Positions 23,970-31,395 of a stretch of DNA of 42,869 bases are shown here, one piece after another (position 1 is the first letter of the stretch; each line of letters opens with the position of its first letter). The stretch spans positions 1-42,869 of the forward strand of contig NZ_JAUSBZ010000164.1 of assembly GCF_030651755.1 (NCBI RefSeq), given 5' to 3'. The notes below the pieces were generated by a model, which did not search any database, had not been told where the DNA came from, and worked only from the letters and a program-made list of their open reading frames with translations. The position numbers and the translations under genes are program-made. This DNA is from Phenylobacterium sp. GTDB lineage: Bacteria > Pseudomonadota > Alphaproteobacteria > Caulobacterales > Caulobacteraceae.

Positions 23970-24827
23970 TCAGACCGCCATATTGTCGATCAGCCGGGTC
24001 TTGCCCAGAAAGGCCGCCGCCAGCACCCGACCAGGACCGCTCAGAATGTCAGGTCCAGGGTGGGACAGGTCCGAGGCGTTGCGGACCTCGAAATAGTCGA
24101 TCCGCTCAAAGCCCTGGCGTTCCAGGGCCGCGCGCCCGGTGGCCTCCACCTTGGCGACTGGGTCGCCGGTCTTCAGTCGCACAACCGCGTCGGCCAGGAC
24201 GACATTGAGCCGTCCCGCAATGATCCGCTGCTCGGGGGTGAGGTAGGCGTTGCGCGAGGACAGGGCCAGGCCGTCCTCAGCCCGGGCGGTGGGCGCGCCG
24301 ATGATCTCCACCGGCAGGTCGAGGTCCAGGACCAGCCGGCGGATCAACTGAAGCTGCGGGTAGTACTTCTCGCCGAAAACCGCCACGTCGGGCTGCGCCT
24401 GATTGAGCAGCTTGGTCACCACCGTCGCAACTCCGTCGAAGTGACCGGGCCGCGCGGCTCCGTCCAGGGGCTCGCTGACCCCAGATACGCTGACCTTGGT
24501 GGAGAATCCCGCCGGATAGATCTGGCTGACATCGGGCGCATAGAGCAGGTCGCAGCCCGCGCTGGCCAACAGGGCAGCATCACCGGCCTCGTTGCGCGGA
24601 TAGCGCTCGAAGTCCTCTCCTGGCCCAAACTGGGTCGGATTGACGAACAGGCTCGCCACCACCCGTCGGGCGCGGGTTCGGGCCAGCCGCACCAGGGAGA
24701 GATGGCCCTCATGCAGGGCCCCCATGGTGGGCGTCATGGCCACGGTCTCCCCCTTGCCCCGCCAGGCGCGGACCTGCGCCCTCAGCTCGGCCACGGTGCG
24801 GACGACAGGTAGAAAATCAGCAGACAT
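23970..24827 (-). CDS. panC: Pantoate-beta-alanine ligase
   Basis: The product is 285 aa from the ATG at 24825-24827. The frame is open further upstream over mipZ, which is not credible. PanC joins pantoate and beta-alanine with ATP to make pantothenate, the precursor of CoA that all acyl-CoA enzymes in this window need. Signature blocks are TPTMGALHEGHLSLVR (with the HxGH nucleotide motif), ASLFVNPTQFGPGEDFERYPR, RPGHFDGVATVVTKLLNQ, FGEKYYPQLQLIRR and the ALSSRNAYLTPEQR KMSKS-like region. The gene is divergent from mipZ with 165 bp between starts. The panC-mipZ adjacency is also seen in Caulobacter. Confidence 0.95.
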   Translation of the reverse strand: MSADFLPVVRTVAELRAQVRAWRGKGETVAMTPTMGALHEGHLSLVRLARTRARRVVASLFVNPTQFGPGEDFERYPRNEAGDAALLASAGCDLLYAPDVSQIYPAGFSTKVSVSGVSEPLDGAARPGHFDGVATVVTKLLNQAQPDVAVFGEKYYPQLQLIRRLVLDLDLPVEIIGAPTARAEDGLALSSRNAYLTPEQRIIAGRLNVVLADAVVRLKTGDPVAKVEATGRAALERQGFERIDYFEVRNASDLSHPGPDILSGPGRVLAAAFLGKTRLIDNMAV

Positions 24828-24992
24828 GGGGTCTCGACCGGCTCTCAAAGGGACGGCTTGGCTTATGGCTGATGGGCAGGGGGTGCGTCCATCCGTCCAC
24901 AGGCCGCAGGGCCTGCCAAGTTGACGTGAGGGTCGGCATAAGCGTCTCGTTAACCTATAGGCCCGCCTGGCCGAATCGATGGAGCTGGACTC

Positions 24993-25817
24993 ATGTCCCA
25001 ACCCCGCGTGATCGTCGTCGGAAATGAGAAGGGCGGCGCTGGAAAATCGACCATCGCCCTCCACCTCGCCGTGGCCCTGATGTACGGCGGCGCCAAGGTG
25101 GCCGTGCTGGATCTGGACCTGCGCCAACAGTCCATGGCCCACTTCTTCGCCAGCCGCCGAGCCTGGCTGGCGGCCAATGAGGTCGAGGCGCCATTGCCTC
25201 TGGAATATCCGTTGAGCGCCGATCTGGCCGTGGCGACGGACGGGGAGGCGCTCGCCGCCTTCCACCAGGCCTTCGAGGCGGCCAACGCCGAGGCGGACTT
25301 CGTCCTCATCGACACCCCCGGCGGCGACACGGCGATCTCCCGCGCCGCCCATGGCTTGGCCGACCTGATCGTCACCCCGATGAATGACAGCTTCGTCGAT
25401 TTCGACATGCTGGGGGTGGTCGATCCGGTCTCCCTGGATCTCAAGCGGCCCGGCCTTTACTCGGTCACCGTCTGGGACAGCCGCAAGGCGCGCGCTGTGG
25501 CCGACGGCCGCTCCATTGACTGGGTGGTGCTGCGCAACCGTCTGGCGCCCACCGAGGCGCGCAACCGCCGCCGCCTGGACGAACGGGTCAAGGCCCTGTC
25601 CCGCCGGGTCGGCTTCCGCGTTGGGCCAGGCCTGCGCGACCGGGTCATCTATCGCGAGCTCTATCCCTTCGGCCTGACCATCGCCGACCTGTCGCCCGCC
25701 ATCCGCCCGGTGTCGATCTCGCTCCAGCACGTGGCCGCCCGTCAGGAACTGCGCGCCCTGATCGGCGCCCTGGGTCTTGGCGAGGTGACCGGGCAGACCC
25801 TGATGGCGGCCGAATAG
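24993..25817 (+). CDS. mipZ: MipZ, ParA-like ATPase that positions FtsZ
   Basis: The product is 274 aa. The deviant Walker A is GNEKGGAGKST (Lys13 as signature lysine, Lys18 for phosphate). Walker A' is AVLDLDLRQQSMAHFFASR, and the switch is FVLIDTPGGDTAISR. The C-terminal part (DWVVLRNRLAPTEARNRRRL and RVGFRVGPGLRDRVIYRELYPFGLT) is characteristic of MipZ rather than ParA or Soj. MipZ dimers bind DNA and ParB near the poles and block FtsZ polymerisation, restricting division to midcell. TTGACG at 24921-24926 in the upstream gap could be a -35 element, but no convincing -10 follows. A membrane J-domain gene starts 4 bp after its stop. Confidence 0.96.
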   Translation: MSQPRVIVVGNEKGGAGKSTIALHLAVALMYGGAKVAVLDLDLRQQSMAHFFASRRAWLAANEVEAPLPLEYPLSADLAVATDGEALAAFHQAFEAANAEADFVLIDTPGGDTAISRAAHGLADLIVTPMNDSFVDFDMLGVVDPVSLDLKRPGLYSVTVWDSRKARAVADGRSIDWVVLRNRLAPTEARNRRRLDERVKALSRRVGFRVGPGLRDRVIYRELYPFGLTIADLSPAIRPVSISLQHVAARQELRALIGALGLGEVTGQTLMAAE

Positions 25818-25821
25818 GCCC

Positions 25822-26262
25822 ATGCTCTATCTCGCGCTGGGGTGCGCCGCCCTGGCCTTCTTCGTCTGGATGGGTCGCAAGGGCCGACCCATGTTCCAGC
25901 GCCGGGAGTGGCGCATCCTCTCAGGACTGGCGGCGGTGGCGGCCTTCGCGGCGGCGGCCTTCCTGGCGGCGCGCGGCGGCTGGATGTTCGCTCCCGTGCT
26001 GGTGGTCATCGGGCTATGGCTGGCCATGAGCACCCGCACCCACGGCGCCGCGCCGGGGCAGGGTCCTGGGTCAAGGTCGAGGACTGAGACGATGAGCGAG
26101 CGCCAGGCCCGGGAAATCCTTGGGGTCAGCGCCGAGGCCGGTCCCGACGAAATCCAGGCCGCCTATACGCGGCTGATGCGCCGGACCCATCCTGACGCTG
26201 GCGGCTCAGCCGGTCTGGCGGCCCAGATCAATGCCGCCCGGGACCGTCTGCTGCGGCGCTGA
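25822..26262 (+). CDS. Membrane-anchored J-domain protein
   Basis: The product is 146 aa. Residues 1-70 contain two or three hydrophobic segments (LYLALGCAALAFFVWM, then LAAVAAFAAAAFLAARGG and FAPVLVVIGLWLAM). After a flexible Gly/Ser-rich stretch, residues about 90-146 form a short J domain (REILGVSAEAGPDEIQAAY, LMRRTHPDAGG) with the HPD tripeptide needed to stimulate DnaK. The topology, membrane part first and J domain at the C-terminus, resembles mitochondrial Pam18/Tim14. The client is unknown. The gene starts 4 bp after mipZ, so it is cotranscribed and probably translationally coupled, though a role in division is only a guess. The convergent dac gene ends 11 bp downstream. Confidence 0.82.
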   Translation: MLYLALGCAALAFFVWMGRKGRPMFQRREWRILSGLAAVAAFAAAAFLAARGGWMFAPVLVVIGLWLAMSTRTHGAAPGQGPGSRSRTETMSERQAREILGVSAEAGPDEIQAAYTRLMRRTHPDAGGSAGLAAQINAARDRLLRR

Positions 26263-26273
26263 AGCCAGCCTCC

Positions 26274-27539
26274 TCAGGTCGGGCTGATCACCATGCAGGC
26301 CTGGTTTTTCGCCTTGAGAGCCTCACAGGCCGCCTTGGCGCGGCTCTCGGTCAATCCGGAAAAGCGGGCGCGGTAGAAGCCGGCGCTCGGATCGGTGACC
26401 AGGGTGTCGGCGCCGGTGAAGGCCTCGCCAAAGCGCCGCCTTGTCAGCTTCAGCTGTTCCTGGGCCAGGGCCTTGGATTTGAAGGCGCCGACCTGGACCT
26501 GCCACCGGCCGGCAGGCGCGGACTGGGCCGCCGCGCGGCTGGGCGCCGGCGGGGGCGGGGCCGTGGCCAGAACGATCTTCAAGCCGTCCTGATCGCCGTC
26601 GCCCTGCTCGCGGGAGGGCCGCATGATGGGCCCCGTGGGTTCGGGCTCGAACAGGTTCTGAGCCACGGTGATGCGCTCGCCCCGGCTGCGACGGTCGGCG
26701 ACGTCGAAGCCGGTGAGCAGCAGGTCCTGGGCGTGATTGTCCCGGGCCGCCGTCGAGGCCCCGCCGAGCACCACCACGATCAGGCGGCGGTTATTCTTCA
26801 CCCCGGAAATGGCGATGTTGTAGCCCGAGGCGTTGGTGTAGCCGGTCTTCAGCCCGTCCACGCCCAGTTCGCGGCGCAGCAGGCTGTTATGGCCGCGGAT
26901 CTGGGTCCCGCGGAAGTTGAACTCCGGCGTGCTGAACAGGGTGTAGTACTGCGGGAAGTCCCGCATGATGGCGCGCGACAGCACCGCCAGGTCCCGGGCC
27001 GACGACAGCTGCCGGCTGTCGGGCAGGCCCGAGGCGTTGACGAAGGTCGTGGAGTCCATGCCGAGCTCTCGGGCCCGCAGGGTCATCAATGCCGCGAACC
27101 GCGCCTCGCTGCCCCCCAGCTTCTCGGCCACGGCCACGGCCACGTCGTTGGCCGAGCGGATGGCCAGGGCGTGCATGGCCTCTTCCACCGTGATGGAATC
27201 GCCCGCCTTGACGAACAGCTTGGTGGGCGGCGCCGCCGCCGCTCGCGGGGAGAAGACGACCCGGTCGTTCAGCGTCATCTCGCCGGCGGCCAGCTGCTCA
27301 AACATCAGATAAAGGGTCATCACCTTGGTGATTGAGGCCGGGTAGCGCGCGCTGTCAGCCCGCTTGCCATAAAGGACCTCGCCGGTTTCGGCGTCGACCA
27401 CGATGGAGGCGTATTTCGGCTGTTGGGCGGGCAGCTGCAGATAGGGAATCTGCGCCTGGGCGACCGGCGCAGCGACGCCGAGGGCGGTCGCCACAGCGAG
27501 CAGGCCGACAAGAAGCTGGCGGCGGGCGTGTTTAAGCAT
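26274..27539 (-). CDS. D-alanyl-D-alanine carboxypeptidase (PBP5/6 type) with SPOR domain
   Basis: The product is 421 aa from ATG 27537-27539; a GTG 15 nt upstream would add MTDDA. The signal peptide is residues 1-29 (LLVGLLAVATALGVAAPVAQA). The penicillin-binding motifs are SITK (Ser69), SAN (129-131) and KTG (231-233), all intact. Residues about 343-421 are a SPOR domain (WQVQVGAFKSKALAQEQLKL, AGFYRARFSGLTESRAKAAC), which binds denuded septal glycan. The enzyme trims the terminal D-Ala from peptidoglycan pentapeptides in the periplasm, here probably targeted to the division site. Most PBP5 proteins have a C-terminal amphipathic helix instead of a SPOR domain; the SPOR version recurs in alphaproteobacteria. 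Confidence 0.92.
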   Translation of the reverse strand: MLKHARRQLLVGLLAVATALGVAAPVAQAQIPYLQLPAQQPKYASIVVDAETGEVLYGKRADSARYPASITKVMTLYLMFEQLAAGEMTLNDRVVFSPRAAAAPPTKLFVKAGDSITVEEAMHALAIRSANDVAVAVAEKLGGSEARFAALMTLRARELGMDSTTFVNASGLPDSRQLSSARDLAVLSRAIMRDFPQYYTLFSTPEFNFRGTQIRGHNSLLRRELGVDGLKTGYTNASGYNIAISGVKNNRRLIVVVLGGASTAARDNHAQDLLLTGFDVADRRSRGERITVAQNLFEPEPTGPIMRPSREQGDGDQDGLKIVLATAPPPPAPSRAAAQSAPAGRWQVQVGAFKSKALAQEQLKLTRRRFGEAFTGADTLVTDPSAGFYRARFSGLTESRAKAACEALKAKNQACMVISPT

Positions 27540-27699
27540 CGCGTCGTCCGTCACGTCTGGGGTTTATGACGCGTCCCCCCGAAGGGCCGCGCCAAGGATC
27601 AAACGCTAACATGACATGCCCCGCCTTGCGCGAGGGTAAACACCTGTTGAGGAATACAATTGGTCGCAGCCGCCACCTTACAGGCGAGCCGCAACGGCG

Positions 27700-27714
27700 T
27701 TGTGCAGTGCACAA
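27700..27714. promoter_or_regulatory. Palindromic operator candidate 1 upstream of the phasin gene
   Basis: TTGTGCA-G-TGCACAA is a perfect inverted repeat with 7-bp arms around one central base, 155 bp before the phasin ATG. PhaR regulators of alphaproteobacterial phasin genes bind TGC/GCA-rich palindromes, so this is a reasonable PhaR operator candidate. The rest of the 330-bp gap left of it (27540-27699) shows no gene and no structure I can support. Confidence 0.45.
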
Positions 27715-27722
27715 AAACAAGG

Positions 27723-27751
27723 TTGACTGCTGCGGTGCAACATGAGATGTT
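27723..27751 (+). promoter_or_regulatory. Weak sigma-70-like promoter candidate of the phasin gene
   Basis: TTGACT (27723-27728) is a good -35 element. After 17 nt comes GATGTT (27746-27751), a weak -10. The -10 lies inside the second palindrome, so a protein bound there would block it. The -35 is the better supported part. Confidence 0.35.
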
Positions 27752-27753
27752 GC
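27737..27753. promoter_or_regulatory. Palindromic operator candidate 2 upstream of the phasin gene
   Basis: GCAACAT-GAG-ATGTTGC is a perfect inverted repeat with 7-bp arms and a 3-nt spacer. It overlaps the putative -10 of the phasin promoter, the classic place for repressor binding. Its sequence differs from the first palindrome except for the outer GCA/TGC. Confidence 0.45.
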
Positions 27754-27792
27754 GGGTGCGTAAAGCATAGCCTCCCGAGACCAAGTTCAAGT

Positions 27793-27854
27793 GCGGCCGT
27801 CGCCGCGCTTCCTGACTTCTCCCCAGCGCGGCCGCCGCCGCGCGTTCTGACTTC
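27793..27854 (+). repeat. Imperfect direct repeat in the phasin leader
   Basis: Two 27-bp copies (27793-27819 and 27828-27854), 35 bp apart, agree at 24 positions. Each starts GCGGCCG and ends CTGACTTC. They lie directly upstream of the ribosome-binding site (TAGGAG), so they would be in the mRNA leader if the promoter upstream is correct. Confidence 0.6.
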
Positions 27855-27869
27855 AATAGGAGCTCAGCC

Positions 27870-28316
27870 ATGGCCGCCGCCGCTGAAACCGTCAAGACCG
27901 CCAAAACCGCCGCCGAGGAAATGTCCCTGGCCGGCAACCACGCCTTCAAGGAAGCCATGGAAAAGTCCATGACCGCCCTGGCCGAAACCAGCACCCATTC
28001 CAAGAAGAACCTCGAGGCCATGATGGCTTCCGCCACGGCCGCCGCCAAGGGCGCCGAGGCTGTCAGCGCCGAGGCGATGGCCTACACCAAGAAGAGCGTC
28101 GAAGAGCAGATGGCCGCCGCCAAGGCCCTCGCCGCCGCCAAGAGCCTGCAGGAAGCGGTCGAGCTCCAGACCGCTTTCACCAAGAAGGCGATGGAATCCT
28201 ACATGGCCGAGATGACCCGCATGTCGGAGATCTTCACCGCCTCGATGAAGGACTCCATGAAGCCGATCAACGAGCGCGTCACCGCGACCGTCGAGCGTCT
28301 GCAAGCCGCCCGCTAG
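27870..28316 (+). CDS. Phasin family protein
   Basis: The product is 148 aa, rich in Ala, Lys, Glu and Met, and almost wholly helical (FKEAMEKSMTALAETSTHSK, KKNLEAMMASATAAAKGAEA, YMAEMTRMSEIFTASMKDSM). This is the phasin_2 pattern. Phasins coat polyhydroxyalkanoate granules in the cytoplasm and control their number and size. No PHA synthase gene is in this window. The ribosome-binding site is TAGGAG 8 nt before ATG. The upstream region holds two perfect palindromes and a direct repeat, and a strong terminator follows the stop, so the gene is a single-gene transcript, probably strongly expressed and regulated. Confidence 0.88.
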   Translation: MAAAAETVKTAKTAAEEMSLAGNHAFKEAMEKSMTALAETSTHSKKNLEAMMASATAAAKGAEAVSAEAMAYTKKSVEEQMAAAKALAAAKSLQEAVELQTAFTKKAMESYMAEMTRMSEIFTASMKDSMKPINERVTATVERLQAAR

Positions 28317-28352
28317 GCGGGGTGGCGCCCCTGGGCGCCGCACGATCTCTTG

Positions 28353-28386
28353 AAAGCCCGGTCCGGCGACGGACCGGGCTTTTCTT
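28353..28386 (+). terminator. Rho-independent terminator after the phasin gene
   Basis: AAAGCCCGGTCCG (28353-28365) pairs perfectly with CGGACCGGGCTTT (28370-28382) across the tetraloop GCGA, followed by CTT. The 13-bp stem lies 36 bp after the phasin stop. Confidence 0.88.
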
Positions 28387-28432
28387 ATGGACTGAACTCT
28401 CAGGTTTGGCCGCGCCTTGCCGGCAAAACCGG

Positions 28433-28450
28433 GTTCCACTTTTGTGGAAC
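28433..28450. repeat. Intergenic inverted repeat upstream of the RidA-family gene
   Basis: GTTCCAC-TTTT-GTGGAAC has perfect 7-bp arms and a 4-nt loop, 20 bp before the RidA ATG. The surrounding bases (GCAAAACCGG before, GCGCTCTAGAG after) recall a dispersed intergenic motif I have seen in many alphaproteobacterial genomes (AAACCGG-TTTCCACTTTT then GCTCT). That recall is from memory and unverified here. Confidence 0.55.
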
Positions 28451-28469
28451 GCGCTCTAGAGACTAGGGC

Positions 28470-28931
28470 ATGTCCACCGTTGAAGAACGCTTGGCCGCGC
28501 TTGGCGTCCGCCTGCCCGAGCCCTCCGCCCCGGTCGCCAACTACGTGCCCTTCGTCCGGGCCGGCCGCCTGCTGCACATTTCTGGACAGGTGTCCCGGGA
28601 CGCCCAGGGGGGCGTGACCGGCGTCGTCGGCCAGGACGTGGATCTGGAAACGGCGCGGCACGCCGCGCGCCTGTGCGCGATCAACCTCATCGCCCAGATG
28701 AAGGCGGCTTGCGGGGGCGACCTGCGCAAGGTTGTCCGCGTGGTCAAGCTCGGCGGCTTCGTGCAGGCCGGCCCCGACTTCTTCGACATTCCCCAGGTGG
28801 TGAACGGGGCCTCTGACCTGATGGTCGACGCCTTTGGCGAGATCGGCCGCCACGCCCGCTCGGCGGTCGGGGTCTATCGGCTGCCGATGAACTTCGCCGT
28901 CGAAGTGGATGCGGTGGTGGAGGTCTCGTGA
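28470..28931 (+). CDS. RidA/YjgF-family protein (TdcF-like)
   Basis: The product is 153 aa, the length of the longer RidA subfamily. Blocks are VRAGRLLHISGQVSRDAQGG, RHAARLCAINLIAQMKAACGG, VVRVVKLGGFVQAGPDF and the C-terminal GRHARSAVGVYRLPMNFAVE. The Arg before SAVGV is at the position of the catalytic arginine in true RidA enamine/imine deaminases, which protect PLP enzymes from 2-aminoacrylate. This subfamily lacks proven substrates, so the reaction is inferred. The gene is the first of three genes joined by 4-bp start-stop overlaps, so it is the probable lead of a coupled operon. Confidence 0.88.
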   Translation: MSTVEERLAALGVRLPEPSAPVANYVPFVRAGRLLHISGQVSRDAQGGVTGVVGQDVDLETARHAARLCAINLIAQMKAACGGDLRKVVRVVKLGGFVQAGPDFFDIPQVVNGASDLMVDAFGEIGRHARSAVGVYRLPMNFAVEVDAVVEVS

Positions 28932-29674
28932 GGGAACGTTTCGGCGAGGCCTGGGACCTCCTGTTCCACCCGCCGGTGGCCCATCGCGGCCTGTGGACGC
29001 CAGATGGCGCGCCGGAAAACTCGCTGGGCGCCTTCCAGGCCGCCTGCGCCGCCGGCTACGGCATCGAACTGGATGTCCACCTGTCGGCCGATGGCGAGGC
29101 GATGGTCTTTCATGACAACACCCTGTCCCGGATGACGGGGGTCGAGGGGCGGTTGCGAGACCACACGGCCGCCGAGCTGGGGGAGATGTCCCTCAAGGGC
29201 ACGGACGAGACCATTCCGACCCTGCTGGAGACCCTGGCCCTGATCGGCCACCGGGCCATGGTGCATATCGAGCTCAAGACTCACTGGGGCGAGGTGGGGC
29301 CCCTGGAGCGCAGGGTCCACGAGATCATCATCGACCACGCCGGCCCCCTCTGCATCATCGGCTTCAATCCCTATTCCCACGCCTGGTTCGCCGAGCACTA
29401 TCCGGGCGTCCTGCGGGGCCTGGACTCCTTCAGCTACAAGGATGTGAAGCATCTGAGCGAGGACCAGCGTCAGGCCTATGCTCGCCTGGAGCAGGTGGAG
29501 ATCGCCCGCCCGCACTTCCTGGCCCTTGGCCTCGACATGCTTCCCGATGCGCGGGCCGACGCCTATCGGGCCCAGGGCATGCCGGTGGTGGCCTGGACCG
29601 TCCGTCAGCCCGAACAGTGGGAGGCGGTCAAGGACCACTGTGACAACCTGATCTTTGAGGGCTTCCACCCGTGA
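28928..29674 (+). CDS. Glycerophosphodiester phosphodiesterase
   Basis: The product is 248 aa from a GTG whose last bases overlap the RidA stop (GTGA). The GDPD active-site pattern is complete: AHRGLW...APENSLGAF, IELDVHLSADGEAMVFHD and MVHIELKTH, with the C-terminal VVAWTVRQPEQW and DNLIFEGF. The enzyme splits glycerophosphodiesters into glycerol-3-phosphate and an alcohol using a divalent metal. There is no signal peptide, so it is cytoplasmic, like UgpQ rather than periplasmic GlpQ. It sits between RidA and a FemAB/GNAT-like gene, both overlapping by 4 bp, implying fixed stoichiometry rather than chance adjacency. Confidence 0.92.
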   Translation: MRERFGEAWDLLFHPPVAHRGLWTPDGAPENSLGAFQAACAAGYGIELDVHLSADGEAMVFHDNTLSRMTGVEGRLRDHTAAELGEMSLKGTDETIPTLLETLALIGHRAMVHIELKTHWGEVGPLERRVHEIIIDHAGPLCIIGFNPYSHAWFAEHYPGVLRGLDSFSYKDVKHLSEDQRQAYARLEQVEIARPHFLALGLDMLPDARADAYRAQGMPVVAWTVRQPEQWEAVKDHCDNLIFEGFHP

Positions 29675-30822
29675 GCCTGAAGCCGGCGGTCCGTGTGAAC
29701 CGCCGCATCGCCGACATCGGCAGGACGGCCTGGGACGCCTGCGCCGCGCCCAGCGGCAACCCCTTCGTCGCCTATGACTTTCTCGACGTGCTCGAACAGG
29801 CCGGCTGCGCGGTGGAGCGCACCGGCTGGGGGCCTCAGCACCTGGCCATCGAGGATGGGGCCGGCGAGGTGGGGGCGGTCATGCCCCTCTATCTGAAGTC
29901 CCACAGCCAGGGCGAATACATCTTCGACCACAGCTGGGCCGACGCCTATGAGCGGGCTGGCGGGCGATATTATCCCAAGCTCCTGTCGGCTGCGCCCTTC
30001 ACCCCGGCCACGGGTTCCAGGCTGCTGGTGCGCCCCGACGTTCCCGTCGAGGCCGGCTACGAGATGCTGCTTGGAGGCGCCCTGACCCTCTGCCAGCAGA
30101 TGGGCGTCTCCTCGGTTCACATCAATTTCCCGCCGCAGGCGGAATGGGACTGGCTGGGCGCCCAGGGGCTCGCCCAGCGTCAGGGCCAGCAGTACCACTG
30201 GTTCAACCGGGGCTACGGGACCTTTGACGAGTTCCTGGCCGACCTATCCTCAGGCCGGCGCAAGACCATCCGCCGGGAGCGCCGCGACGCCCAGGCGGGG
30301 CTGGAGATCGCCTGCCTCACCGGGGCCGACCTCACCGAGGACGCCTGGGACGCCTTCTACGGCTTCTACATGGACACCGGTTCGCGGAAATGGGGCCAGC
30401 CCTATCTGAACCGGCGGTTCTTTTCCCTGCTCGGCGAGCGGATGGCCGACAGGGTGTTGCTGATCATGGCCCGGCGCCACGGCCGCTGGATCGCCGGCGC
30501 CCTGAATCTCGTCGGGGACGACGCCCTCTACGGCCGCAACTGGGGCTGCGTCGAGGACGTGCCCTTCCTGCATTTCGAGCTCTGCTACTATCAGGCCATC
30601 GATTGGGCCATCAGCCGCGGCCTGGCCCGGGTCGAGGCCGGCGCTCAAGGCCAGCACAAGATCGCCCGGGGCTATCTGCCGACGCCGGTCTATTCGGCCC
30701 ATTACATCGCCGATCCCGTCCTGCGCGGTCCCGTGGAGGACTTCGTCGCCCGGGAGAAGGCCGCCGTTGACGGCGAGATGGAGTGGCTGGCCGAGGAATA
30801 CTCCCCCTTCCGCCAGGGCTGA
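29671..30822 (+). CDS. FemAB/GNAT-like protein (DUF482, peptidogalycan biosynthesis type)
   Basis: The product is 383 aa from a GTG overlapping the GDPD stop. It matches the DUF482 family by NPFVAYDFLDVLEQAGC, VMPLYLKSHSQGEYIFDHSW, YYPKLLSAAPFTPATGSRLL and the C-terminal KIARGYLPTPVYSAHYIAD. The family is a double GNAT fold related to FemAB aminoacyl transferases and is labelled peptidogalycan biosynthesis in databases, but no reaction is proven. The stretch RRKTIRRERRDAQAG is strongly basic. There is no signal peptide or membrane segment. It ends the three-gene coupled set, and the HIT gene 63 bp downstream has its own ribosome-binding site. Confidence 0.85.
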   Translation: MSLKPAVRVNRRIADIGRTAWDACAAPSGNPFVAYDFLDVLEQAGCAVERTGWGPQHLAIEDGAGEVGAVMPLYLKSHSQGEYIFDHSWADAYERAGGRYYPKLLSAAPFTPATGSRLLVRPDVPVEAGYEMLLGGALTLCQQMGVSSVHINFPPQAEWDWLGAQGLAQRQGQQYHWFNRGYGTFDEFLADLSSGRRKTIRRERRDAQAGLEIACLTGADLTEDAWDAFYGFYMDTGSRKWGQPYLNRRFFSLLGERMADRVLLIMARRHGRWIAGALNLVGDDALYGRNWGCVEDVPFLHFELCYYQAIDWAISRGLARVEAGAQGQHKIARGYLPTPVYSAHYIADPVLRGPVEDFVAREKAAVDGEMEWLAEEYSPFRQG

Positions 30823-30885
30823 GGTCGTCGCAGGCCCGCCGGTGATTTGCTAGACACGACCCATCAACGTCAGACGGAGCGCGCC

Positions 30886-31323
30886 ATGAGCCTGGACGGG
30901 ACCTACGACCCCAACAATATCTTCGCCAAGATCCTGCGCGGCGAGGCGCCCTGCGCCCGGGTGTTCGAGGACGATCACGTTCTGTCGTTCATGGATGTCT
31001 TTCCGCAGGTGAAGGGTCACACCCTGGTGATCCCCAAGCACTCCACCGCCCGCAACCTGCTGGAGGAGGAACCGCAGGTGCTCGGCCCGCTGATTCTCGG
31101 GGTACAGCGGGTGGCGCGCGCCGTGCGCGCGGCGTTCTCGCCCGACGGCGTGGTAATCACCCAGTTCAATGGGACCGCCGCCGGCCAGACCGTCTTCCAT
31201 CCCCACTTCCACATCCTGCCCCGCTGGGATGGGGCGGCGGTGGGCCGCCATGCGTCCGGCGGCATGGCCGATCCTGCTGAACTGAAGGTCCTGGCCGAGC
31301 AGATCGCCGCCCAGATCGTCTGA
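30886..31323 (+). CDS. HIT family nucleotide-binding protein
   Basis: The product is 145 aa from ATG 30886; an in-frame TTG at 30847 would add 13 residues of poor quality. The start IFAKILRGEAPCARVFEDDH, VFPQVKGHTLVIPKHS and the histidine triad HPHFHILPRW are the standard HIT layout of the Hint branch. Such enzymes hydrolyse AMP-lysine or other adenylate conjugates in the cytoplasm. It is followed by a symmetric terminator shared with the convergent clpA gene. Confidence 0.9.
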   Translation: MSLDGTYDPNNIFAKILRGEAPCARVFEDDHVLSFMDVFPQVKGHTLVIPKHSTARNLLEEEPQVLGPLILGVQRVARAVRAAFSPDGVVITQFNGTAAGQTVFHPHFHILPRWDGAAVGRHASGGMADPAELKVLAEQIAAQIV

Positions 31324-31343
31324 TCCAAATGGCCACCTACGAA

Positions 31344-31371
31344 AAAGCCCCGGCCGATCGGCCGGGGCTTT
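31344..31371. terminator. Bidirectional terminator between the HIT gene and clpA
   Basis: AAAGCCCCGGCC-GATC-GGCCGGGGCTTT is a perfect 12-bp stem with a 4-nt loop. A-run on the left (AAAAA) and T-run on the right let it work in both directions. It sits between two convergent genes, HIT (+) and clpA (-), as expected. Confidence 0.9.
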
Positions 31372-31395
31372 GACGTTTCAGCGGTGGAGACTGAC

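Noticed and set aside
24921-24951. TTGACG plus a downstream AT-rich stretch as a mipZ promoter.
   Set aside because: The -35 is good, but no -10 lies at a workable distance, so it is mentioned only in the mipZ entry.
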